Part shown: piece after piece, positions 1 to 5,781 of the stretch
Layout: each line of letters opens with the position of its first letter
How positions within the stretch are numbered: position 1 is the first letter of the stretch
NCBI GenBank assembly: GCA_022511285.1
Contig: JAFLRW010000118.1
Coordinates: 1-5,790, forward strand
Length of the DNA: 5,790 bases
Direction of reading: 5' to 3'
Source of the DNA: Duncaniella sp.
GTDB lineage: Bacteria > Bacteroidota > Bacteroidia > Bacteroidales > Muribaculaceae
Made by a program: the position numbers and the translations under genes
The notes under the pieces: generated by a model
What the model was told of the DNA's origin: nothing
What the model saw: the letters and a program-made list of their open reading frames with translations, nothing else
The model's database searches: none

Positions 1-2568
1 CTCAACGGAGCTGAAACTTGGACCGCCGAACTCGATATCAACCCTTCAGTGTCGCCGTTCACCTATTTCTATTTTGTCCGCCGTGCCGATGGCTCTCTCC
101 GCCTCGAGTGGGGTAAACCTCACTCTTTCCTCACATCTCTCCCGTTGGACTCCGCTCTGATTATTGACCATTGGCAGGACTCTCCCGTCGATAAGCCTTA
201 TTATGCCACTTCATTTGTGGATTGTATCAACCGTCGTGACCGCCGCGATGACCCTGTGTTCCCTGTCCCGGGAATGTTGACCATATCCGTTGATGCTCCA
301 ATGGTCCCCACCGACTGTGTTGTGGCGATGGCGGGCTCTGTTGAATACCTCGGCTCGTGGGACACCGACAAGGCTCTTCGCCTGTCTGATGCCTCTTTCC
401 CTCGCTGGACTGCCAATATCCCCATCTCCGAGCTCTCTTCCGGGCTGGAATATAAGTTTATCATTGTCAAAAAATCCTCTGGCGAGCTTGTAGCTTGGGA
501 GGGTCGGGATAATAGATATATGCATCCCCTTCACCCAGACCTCTCATCTGTTGCCGTCATCAACTCCGGTCAGCGCTTCGTCTCATCCGGCGCTCCTTGG
601 CGTGGCGCAGGTGTTGCCATCCCGGTCTTTTCTCTCCGCTCCGACGATGACTTCGGCGTAGGCGATTTCTTTGACCTCAAAGAGATGATTGACTGGGCTG
701 CTAAGACACGTCAGAGATTCGTCCAGCTCCTTCCTGTCAATGACACTACTATGACCGGCTCCTGGACCGACTCCTACCCCTATAATGCCAACTCTACTTT
801 CGCCCTCCACCCTATGTACCTGCGTCTGCAGGCCATGGGATCGCTTGCCGACCCTGAACGCCGTCGGCATTACGATGAGCTCCGCCGTGAGCTCAATCGC
901 CTTCCGGAGGTTGACTATGAGAAGGTTAATCAAGCTAAAAATGCATTCACACGCGAGCTCTTTGACCAGGATGGACCCGCGGCCTTGGCCTCTCCTGATT
1001 TCGTAGCTTTTGTGGATAAAAACAGTTCCTGGCTCACCCCATATGCGGCTTGGTGTGTCCTGCGCGACCTTAACAATACGCCCGATATGACCCTCTGGGG
1101 CGATTATGCGGTCTACGATGAGGCCCGTGTGGCTGATTTGGTGACGCGCCATCGCCGGAGTATTGAGTATGTCTACTGGATACAGTATCATCTCGACCGT
1201 CAGATGCGCGAGGTCCACGAATATGCTCGCATGCGTGGTGTCGCTATTAAGGGCGACATCCCTATCGGCATTTCGCGCCATAGTGTCGACGCCTGGATTT
1301 CGCCTCGTCTCTTCAATCTCGACTGCCAGGCCGGTGCTCCGCCTGACGATTTCTCTGTCCTCGGGCAGAATTGGGGATTCCCCACATATAATTGGGAGGA
1401 GATGTCATCCGATGGATTCGCCTGGTGGAAGGCGCGGTTCCGTAAGATGGCGGAATACTTTGACGCTTATCGTATTGACCACGTACTCGGATTTTTCCGT
1501 ATCTGGCAAATCCCCATGAATGCCATCCACGGCCTTCTCGGCATTTTTAATCGTGCCCTCCCGTTCTCCACTGATGAACTTCGCTCCGGCTATGATTTCT
1601 GGCTCGACACCGAACGTCAGACCCTGCCCTATATCCACGATTGGATGCTCCACGACATCTTCGGCGAATGGACCGATGAGGTCTCTGCTCAGTTCCTCCT
1701 CCCTCGCGGTGATGGCTCATACCGCCTCCGCCCCGAATTCGACACTCAGCGCAAGGTGGCGGCTCATTTCTCCTCTCTCCCCAACGACGAGAAAAACTCC
1801 GGCATTTGCAATGGCCTCTTAGCTCTCATTGATGATGTGCTTTTTATCGAGGACCCTGTGGAAAAGGGAAAATACCACCCACGCATCTCTGCTCACTCAT
1901 CCTATAGCTATCGGGCTCTCGGCGACTATGAGAAGTGGTGCTTCAATCGCCTTTACAACGATTTCTTCTATCACCGCAACAATGATTTCTGGTATCAGCA
2001 GGCTATGTGGAAGATGCCTCCGCTCATTGAGGCCACGGATATGCTCACCTGTGCCGAGGACCTCGGTATGATTCCTGCCTGTGTGCCGGCCGTTATGGAC
2101 CAACTCCGGATTCTTGTCCTTGAGATTCAGCGTATGCCAAAGGACCCTGCGACACCATTCGGCAACACCTGGGCCTATCCATACCGCTCCGTCTGCACAA
2201 CTTCCTCCCACGATATGGACGGCATACGCCGATGGTGGGAGACGGACCGCGACATCACTCAGCGTTTCTTCAACGAGGTGCTGCGTGAACCCGGCGAGGC
2301 CCCACAGCAAGCTCTTCCCGACATCTGCGAGCGCATTATTAACCTTCATCTCAAATCTCCCTCTATGCTCTGCATCCTCCCTCTCCAGGATTGGCTGAGC
2401 ATCGACGGGGTGGTGAGACGTCAAGACCCCGCCGAGGAGTTGATCAACATCCCGGCCAATCCACGCCACTACTGGCGCTACCGTATGCACATCACGCTTG
2501 CAGAACTTAACGGTCTCACGGAGCTCAACAATCGCATTCGCTCCCTGATTCACTCCTCAGGTCGTTGA
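1..2568 (+). CDS. malQ: 4-alpha-glucanotransferase (amylomaltase, GH77) with N-terminal CBM20 modules, 5'-truncated by window edge
   Basis: Transfers alpha-1,4-glucan chains between malto-oligosaccharides, releasing glucose; expected in the cytoplasm in maltose and starch use. The frame is open from base 1 to TGA 2566-2568 (855 codons). The GTG at 49 lies inside a CBM20 module, so I do not take it as the start; the real start is probably some tens of codons upstream. Order: end of a first CBM20 (about nt 1-150, with EWGKPHSF), a second complete CBM20 (about nt 277-522, with YLGSWD and the ligand-site motif WEGRDNR), then the GH77 barrel from about nt 589. GH77 hallmarks are GDIPIG, the GAPPDDFSVLGQNWGFPTYNW loop region, the nucleophile Asp in RIDHVLGF (codon 1477-1479), the acid/base Glu in CAEDLG (2056-2058), and the third Asp in SSHDMD (2212-2214). 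The C-terminus ends in a normal way for the family. Identification is firm; the catalytic roles are assigned by family knowledge. Confidence 0.96.
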   Translation, partial: LNGAETWTAELDINPSVSPFTYFYFVRRADGSLRLEWGKPHSFLTSLPLDSALIIDHWQDSPVDKPYYATSFVDCINRRDRRDDPVFPVPGMLTISVDAPMVPTDCVVAMAGSVEYLGSWDTDKALRLSDASFPRWTANIPISELSSGLEYKFIIVKKSSGELVAWEGRDNRYMHPLHPDLSSVAVINSGQRFVSSGAPWRGAGVAIPVFSLRSDDDFGVGDFFDLKEMIDWAAKTRQRFVQLLPVNDTTMTGSWTDSYPYNANSTFALHPMYLRLQAMGSLADPERRRHYDELRRELNRLPEVDYEKVNQAKNAFTRELFDQDGPAALASPDFVAFVDKNSSWLTPYAAWCVLRDLNNTPDMTLWGDYAVYDEARVADLVTRHRRSIEYVYWIQYHLDRQMREVHEYARMRGVAIKGDIPIGISRHSVDAWISPRLFNLDCQAGAPPDDFSVLGQNWGFPTYNWEEMSSDGFAWWKARFRKMAEYFDAYRIDHVLGFFRIWQIPMNAIHGLLGIFNRALPFSTDELRSGYDFWLDTERQTLPYIHDWMLHDIFGEWTDEVSAQFLLPRGDGSYRLRPEFDTQRKVAAHFSSLPNDEKNSGICNGLLALIDDVLFIEDPVEKGKYHPRISAHSSYSYRALGDYEKWCFNRLYNDFFYHRNNDFWYQQAMWKMPPLIEATDMLTCAEDLGMIPACVPAVMDQLRILVLEIQRMPKDPATPFGNTWAYPYRSVCTTSSHDMDGIRRWWETDRDITQRFFNEVLREPGEAPQQALPDICERIINLHLKSPSMLCILPLQDWLSIDGVVRRQDPAEELINIPANPRHYWRYRMHITLAELNGLTELNNRIRSLIHSSGR

Positions 2569-2580
2569 CAGCTCAATGAC
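2561..2580 (+). terminator. Hairpin joining the two converging stop codons
   Basis: An 8-bp stem (2561-2568 GTCGTTGA against 2573-2580 TCAATGAC) encloses a 4-base loop, CAGC, which is exactly the gap between malQ and the esterase gene. Both stop codons lie inside the stem: TGA 2566-2568 on plus, and TCA 2573-2575 (TGA on minus). The only imperfect pair is 2564/2577: G-U in plus-strand RNA but A-C in minus-strand RNA, so it favours the malQ transcript. No T-tract follows on either side, so a role as an intrinsic terminator is weakly supported. Confidence 0.35.
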
Positions 2581-3856
2581 GGCGCCCGGCCACTACCTTC
2601 GCGCCCATCTCATTAGCCTCGAGAGTCATAAGCCTAAGATATTTCCGGCGGGGATACACCACTTTATAGCGGCCTGTCCCCGCTTCTTTTATCACTCTGC
2701 TCTCCTCGTCGGGGAGCAGTTCCTCATCACCCGAGCCGGAGGTGAAATGCATTTCCACTACATCCCCCTCTCGAAGTGCCCTATACACCTTCTCCCATCT
2801 TCCGGAGTCGATATACTCCCGTGGTCCGCAGTCAGATGCACGGCAGTCTATCGTCGTCACACCCGGTTCTGAGGGAGGTGTGCAGCCATCAATATCATTG
2901 CCCACTATGAATCTCACTCTCCCCTCCGGCCGCTCCATTCCTCTTGGCAACGGCTTGAGCATCCCGGCCAGCGGATGACCCGCGGCAATCAGCCCTTCGG
3001 CTGCCGAGAGGGCGTTTTCGCGTGCTCCAAGCTCCGATGTGTGAATCTTGTCAAGATAAAACATCATAGCGGTCTTCTCGCGTCCGAACCGTTCATACTT
3101 ACGCGCCGAAATCTCATTGAGGTCAATAAATGCCACACCCATCTCATCGGCCACTTCACGTGCCCAGCGCCCATACGTTTCTGCCACTCGCTCTATGCGC
3201 ATCGTATCCGCCGCATCGTAAGCCAGCCGGGGTGTGAGCGACAGCAGCAGTGCCTCCCCTCCGTGCTCGCGCACATCATTGACATAGCGGCGCAGATACT
3301 CCCCATAGCTATAGACTGTCTCGCGCTCGCCCGTCTCCTTTATCACCACGTTGAGCGAATCCCGCCCGATGCCTGGGATTGAGGCTCGTGCGCGCCCTTC
3401 GTCATATGGTCCGTTATCATTGTGTCCAAGCTCAATTATCACATAATCACCGGGACGCACACCGGATATCACATCTCCCCACAGCTTGTTGTAAAACGTG
3501 CGTGTGCTCATCCCGCCTAAAGCGTGATTCTCCACCGTGATTTGATTCCGGTCAAAAAGCTCGGGGAAGAAATATCCCCATCCCCACTGTCCGTTCGAGC
3601 CGTTCCCCTTGGTGCCTGTGCGCATAGTGGAGTTGCCCACCAAAAACAGCACCGGATTCTCCCCCTGACGTGTGCTTCCGGCCACAGGGCGTGCCATTCG
3701 CGCCTGCAGTATGCTGTCAGGCGTATTGTCTACCACTCCGTTTCTGTCAGCCATCGGAGCCGGCGTTACGGCCATTGCGGCTCCACAAGCCACCATCGCC
3801 GTCAAGAGCCCCGCAAGCCTCTTTGCAAAATCAGTTATCGCAGTCATAATGCACAT
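2573..3856 (-). CDS. Secreted SGNH-fold esterase, rhamnogalacturonan acetylesterase-like (CE12 type), with extra C-terminal region
   Basis: Predicted to remove acetyl groups from polysaccharide such as rhamnogalacturonan; the substrate is inferred only from family resemblance. The start is ATG 3854-3856 or ATG 3845-3847; both give a signal peptide (K12-R13, hydrophobic 14-29, likely cut after AMA at 27-29). MVAC at 21-24 is a weak lipobox alternative. SGNH blocks: nucleophile Ser76 in VGNSTM, the WGWG region 91-94, GGMS 114-117, GHND 144-147 (Asn146), and the DKIH pair Asp269/His272. The catalytic domain spans about residues 65-300. The family often has GDS where this has GNS. Residues 312-424 look like a decayed second copy of the domain (see separate entry). 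The gene overlaps the upstream ATPase gene by 26 bp (17 bp from the second ATG), which implies translational coupling. Its 3' end lies 4 bp from malQ, convergent. Confidence 0.85.
   Translation of the reverse strand: MCIMTAITDFAKRLAGLLTAMVACGAAMAVTPAPMADRNGVVDNTPDSILQARMARPVAGSTRQGENPVLFLVGNSTMRTGTKGNGSNGQWGWGYFFPELFDRNQITVENHALGGMSTRTFYNKLWGDVISGVRPGDYVIIELGHNDNGPYDEGRARASIPGIGRDSLNVVIKETGERETVYSYGEYLRRYVNDVREHGGEALLLSLTPRLAYDAADTMRIERVAETYGRWAREVADEMGVAFIDLNEISARKYERFGREKTAMMFYLDKIHTSELGARENALSAAEGLIAAGHPLAGMLKPLPRGMERPEGRVRFIVGNDIDGCTPPSEPGVTTIDCRASDCGPREYIDSGRWEKVYRALREGDVVEMHFTSGSGDEELLPDEESRVIKEAGTGRYKVVYPRRKYLRLMTLEANEMGAKVVAGRRH
2585..2923 (-). repeat. Degenerate, truncated second SGNH domain within the esterase
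   Basis: Residues 312-424 resemble the front half of the catalytic domain. VRFIVGNDID (314-323) matches VLFLVGNSTM (69-78). RWEKVYRALREGDVVEMHF (353-371) matches LWGDVISGVRPGDYVIIEL (125-143). VIKEAG...KYLRL (388-409) matches VIKETG...EYLRR (171-190), allowing a 2-residue gap. The nucleophile Ser is replaced by Asp321, GHND by a SGSGDE stretch (373-378), and the protein ends before any DxxH motif. The copy therefore cannot be catalytic by itself. I aligned it by eye; the similarity is clear in these blocks and weak between them. Confidence 0.6.
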
Positions 3857-4502
3857 GGTGGTGAGCTGATCGGCATTCCGTCAGACTCCGGTCAACAATC
3901 AAATGGCGTGAGGCCATTCCGGCTATAGTCGACATTTCGTGGCTCACGAGCAGTATGGTTGTGGAGTGCGACAACCGCTCGATTATTTCATAGATAGATT
4001 GCTCAAACTGCTTGTCGACATAGCTCAGCGGCTCGTCGAGCACCAGCAATTCAGGCTCTGAGATTATAGCTCGGCCCAGCAGTGCCCTCTGCAACTGCCC
4101 CCCCGACAGCACACCAATGCTCTTGTCGGAGTGAGGCGTCAGCCCCATCAGTTCCACCGTCTCAGCTGTCAGCATAGCCCGCTCACGCTGTGTCATCGCC
4201 ATTCCGGTAAGCCCCGAGGCCACAACATCTTGCACTGTCACCGGGAATTTTGAGTCAATCATATTCTTCTGTGGCAGGTATCCGATGTTGAGTTGCCCGG
4301 AAGGATATGCCACCTCCCCCTCGGTAGGCTTCAGCAGCCTCAGGGCAATCCTGAGCAGCGAAGTCTTCCCACCGCCGTTAGGCCCTGTGATAGCTATAAA
4401 ATCGCCATTACACACATCGAAATCTATCCCCGAGAGAATCTCCCGTTCATCGCGCTTCAATGAGATGCCGCGCAGACTGATAAGCACATCCCGCCCACTC
4501 AT
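3831..4502 (-). CDS. znuC: ABC transporter ATPase, zinc/manganese uptake type (ZnuC-like)
   Basis: Nucleotide-binding subunit powering import of a divalent metal across the inner membrane. From ATG 4500-4502 the protein has 223 residues: Walker A GPNGGGKT (40-47), Q-loop LPQ (Gln78), signature LSGGQLQR (132-139), Walker B LLVLDEP (152-158), D-loop SYVD and switch His188 in VSHE. A TTG at 4509-4511 would add three residues and overlap the znuA stop by TTGA. I prefer the ATG because GGAG lies 11 bases before it and only 2 before the TTG. Metal specificity is inferred from the adjacent ZnuA-like gene. The last residues contain CRSAHHHVHYDC, a Cys/His cluster encoded partly in the overlap with the esterase start. 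No permease gene follows, although the transporter needs one. Regulation is presumably from the znuA promoter. Confidence 0.88.
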   Translation of the reverse strand: MSGRDVLISLRGISLKRDEREILSGIDFDVCNGDFIAITGPNGGGKTSLLRIALRLLKPTEGEVAYPSGQLNIGYLPQKNMIDSKFPVTVQDVVASGLTGMAMTQRERAMLTAETVELMGLTPHSDKSIGVLSGGQLQRALLGRAIISEPELLVLDEPLSYVDKQFEQSIYEIIERLSHSTTILLVSHEMSTIAGMASRHLIVDRSLTECRSAHHHVHYDCDN

Positions 4503-4507
4503 AGCTC

Positions 4508-5374
4508 TCAATTCTCCAGCGCCTCGACAATCTTCTCCATCTCCTCCTCCCAGTGCGACGACAGCAGATTCACCGTCACCTCCCGAGCGCCAATCTCGGC
4601 ATTGAGAGCAGCCACGTGGCGAGAGTCCAAATCTGCCTGACAGAAAAACACTCTCGCCTTATTAGCCTCGGCACTGTCTATAGCATTGCGGATATCGCTC
4701 ACCGAACTCTCCTTACTCTCAGCTCCGCCCACCACTAATTGCCGCAAGCCGTAGTCGCGAGCAAAATAGCTCAGCGACGGATGCCACACCAGGAAAGTCG
4801 TCCCCTTGACAGGTGCAAGTCGCTCGGCAAAAGCCCTGTCAAGCGAATCAAGCCGCTCGGCAAACCGCTCGTAATTGCGCTGATACTCATCCGCATGGCC
4901 GGGATCAACCTCCCGCATAGCCTTCAGCATATTTGACGCCATAATCCGGGCATTCTTCACCGACGTCCATGTGTGAGGGTCAGGCGCATCCTCGTCGCCG
5001 TGGCCGTGAGTGCCAAGTATAGGAGTAATTCCCTCGGAGGTGTTATAGATAGGAAGGTCAGGATTAGAATCGTGAATCTTGTCCAGGAGAGCAGCCTCAA
5101 ACCCAATGTTGCCCACCCGCAGATAAGCCGCACTCTTCTGCAGATTGAACATATGGGTCATCGAAGGGTCGTATGTTTCCGGATTAGCCCCGTCGGCCAG
5201 CAGACACCTCACCTGAACCCTATCTCCGGTTATCTGTTCGAGCAGATAGCGTTGAGGCTCAATGCTCACAGTTACAATCTTCTTGTCAGAGATATCGCCG
5301 CCGCAACCTGCGAGCCACATCAGCGCCATCACAGTCGCTCCCACCAGAGCGATTATATGAATATATTTCAGCAT
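4508..5374 (-). CDS. znuA: Metal ABC transporter substrate-binding lipoprotein (ZnuA/TroA family)
   Basis: Captures zinc or manganese outside the inner membrane and hands it to the ABC importer. It has 288 residues from ATG 5372-5374; the start is supported by an A-rich upstream stretch and an immediate signal sequence. Lipobox LAGC places the lipidated Cys at 24. Family signs: GANPETYDP (62-70), the GNIGFE segment (88-93), a short His/acidic loop HGHGDED (123-129) typical of zinc-type members, DPHTW with His134, and WHPSLSYFARDYGL with His198. By position, His134 and His198 are metal ligands. Glu66 sits where many members have the first His, and Asn269 (VNLLSSHW) sits where many have an Asp, so the site may be noncanonical or lineage-typical. 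The following ATPase gene starts 5 bp downstream, forming an operon. Zinc versus manganese cannot be settled from sequence alone. Confidence 0.9.
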   Translation of the reverse strand: MLKYIHIIALVGATVMALMWLAGCGGDISDKKIVTVSIEPQRYLLEQITGDRVQVRCLLADGANPETYDPSMTHMFNLQKSAAYLRVGNIGFEAALLDKIHDSNPDLPIYNTSEGITPILGTHGHGDEDAPDPHTWTSVKNARIMASNMLKAMREVDPGHADEYQRNYERFAERLDSLDRAFAERLAPVKGTTFLVWHPSLSYFARDYGLRQLVVGGAESKESSVSDIRNAIDSAEANKARVFFCQADLDSRHVAALNAEIGAREVTVNLLSSHWEEEMEKIVEALEN

Positions 5375-5383
5375 TTTTCAATA

Positions 5384-5413
5384 TTTTTTGCAAATATAAT
5401 CATTTTTTTGCAA
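5384..5413 (-). repeat. Direct repeat TTGCAAAAAA with 20-bp period in the znuA promoter
   Basis: Minus-strand TTGCAAAAAA occurs at 5413-5404 and 5393-5384, exactly 20 bp apart, or about two helical turns. A third TTGC lies 21 bp further upstream at 5434-5431. The downstream copy overlaps the last bases of the -7 box. This suits a pair of sites for a metal-responsive repressor on one DNA face, but the sequence does not match a Fur/Zur inverted repeat I recognise, and the poly-A parts could be plain AT-rich promoter composition. Confidence 0.35.
5391..5398 (-). promoter_or_regulatory. Candidate -7 promoter box for the znuA operon
   Basis: On the minus strand this reads TATATTTG, an exact match to the Bacteroidetes primary-sigma -7 consensus TAnnTTTG, 16 bases before the znuA ATG. 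The implied leader is very short, about 10 bases. The nearest TTG upstream (5413-5411) is only 12 bases from the box, too close for a normal -33 element, so the promoter is supported on one element only. Confidence 0.45.
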
Positions 5414-5503
5414 TTACCATCCCCCTCCGAGCAAATTATTTTCACAGCTTTACATTGCATCTGCCCGAAATAGAAAACATCGTATCAGATTTTATAAGTT
5501 GTA

Positions 5504-5535
5504 TTGATTTCTGAGACACCAAATTATTAATTTTG
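5504..5535 (+). promoter_or_regulatory. Candidate plus-strand promoter divergent from znuA
   Basis: TTG at 5504-5506 and TAATTTTG at 5528-5535 are separated by 21 bases. The second box is an exact TAnnTTTG match, and the spacing is close to that usual for -33/-7 elements in Bacteroidetes. Transcription would start near 5541 and run toward the structured region and the RBS-like site at 5775-5781. AT-rich sequence makes chance matches likely. Confidence 0.35.
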
Positions 5536-5544
5536 TGTCAGAAA
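5508..5544. repeat. Imperfect inverted repeat overlapping the plus-strand promoter
   Basis: Left arm TTTCTGA(GA)CACCAAATT (5508-5525) pairs with right arm AATTTTGTGTCAGAAA (5529-5544): 15 pairs with two unpaired bases (5515-5516) and one mismatch (5520/5534) around a 3-base centre. It fills the spacer and the -7 box of the candidate promoter, the expected place for a repressor operator. A flanking 8-bp pair, AGATTTTA 5487-5494 with TAAAATCT 5548-5555, extends the symmetry. It could also act as an RNA hairpin. Confidence 0.4.
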
Positions 5545-5584
5545 CATTAAAATCTATATCTGATGAATTACGAAAGGATTTATG

Positions 5585-5623
5585 AGTTCGGTTGCCTCTA
5601 GGTTGTAGATTCCAAATCGAACT
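5585..5623 (+). other. Small stem-loop in the putative leader
   Basis: AGTTCG (5585-5590) pairs perfectly with CGAACT (5618-5623) around a 27-base loop. On its own it is weak; it is listed because it lies between the candidate promoter and the larger hairpins and would be part of the same leader RNA. Confidence 0.25.
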
Positions 5624-5644
5624 GCAAAAATCTTCGATCTGAAT

Positions 5645-5740
5645 AGCCTCCCCAATATTTTTTGAGGCTCGAGACTTAATGAAGGATTGGGGATGGGGCT
5701 TCACAAAGCCCTGAGCCCCTCCCCAATCCGATATTAAGTC
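5645..5740 (+). ncRNA. Candidate structured leader with mutually exclusive hairpins
   Basis: A long stem-loop has a basal 8-bp stem (5673-5680 GACTTAAT with 5733-5740 ATTAAGTC), a 3x3 internal loop, then 16 pairs (5684-5700 with 5714-5729) broken only by bulged T5694. Upstream, CCTCCCCAAT at 5647-5656 (A) is an exact copy of 5718-5727 (C), so the middle segment 5686-5696 (B) can pair with A or C, each time with the same bulged T. A can also pair locally (AGCCTC 5645-5650 with GAGGCT 5664-5669), and the apex has an alternative hairpin GGGCTT/AAGCCC (5696-5701 with 5706-5711). There is no U-tract after the stem on either strand, so it is not an ordinary terminator. A MITE-like or other repeat is an alternative. 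Confidence 0.4.
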
Positions 5741-5774
5741 GCGCAAAGGCTGCGTTCTACTGACAAAACAAAAA

Positions 5775-5781
5775 AAAGGAG
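5775..5781 (+). promoter_or_regulatory. Ribosome-binding-like site near the right edge
   Basis: AAAGGAG follows an A-rich run and ends 9 bases before the window edge, so a start codon just outside would be at suitable spacing. Strong Shine-Dalgarno sequences are uncommon in Bacteroidetes, which makes this either notable or accidental. No start codon is visible within the window. Confidence 0.25.

Noticed and set aside
49..51. GTG at 49 as the malQ start
   Set aside because: It falls inside a CBM20 module and the frame is open upstream to base 1 with module-like residues.
583..1281. Minus-strand open frame of 232 codons opposite malQ
   Set aside because: It lies wholly within the well-identified GH77 gene and shows no domain; it is a shadow of the codon composition of malQ.
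1897..2553. Minus-strand open frame of 218 codons opposite the malQ 3' end
   Set aside because: Antisense to conserved GH77 catalytic motifs, with no recognisable protein features of its own.
4973..5473. Plus-strand open frame of 166 codons opposite znuA
   Set aside because: Antisense to the signal peptide and metal-binding motifs of a clearly real gene, and it extends into the AT-rich promoter region.
5565..5644. tRNA gene (GTTCGATT on the minus strand resembles a T-loop)
   Set aside because: The flanking bases do not form a T stem, and no acceptor, D or anticodon arms can be drawn.
5716..5729. G-quadruplex on the minus strand
   Set aside because: Only two G4 tracts plus a nearby GGG are present; a fourth tract of three or more Gs is lacking, and the tracts are better explained by pairing with the opposite arm.
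5673..5740. Intrinsic terminator
   Set aside because: The stem is strong, but no T-tract follows it on the plus strand and none follows on the minus strand.
5492..5746. Minus-strand open frame of 84 codons in the intergenic region
   Set aside because: It runs through both inverted-repeat blocks, has no recognisable domain or clear ribosome-binding signal, and its sequence is explained by the hairpins.
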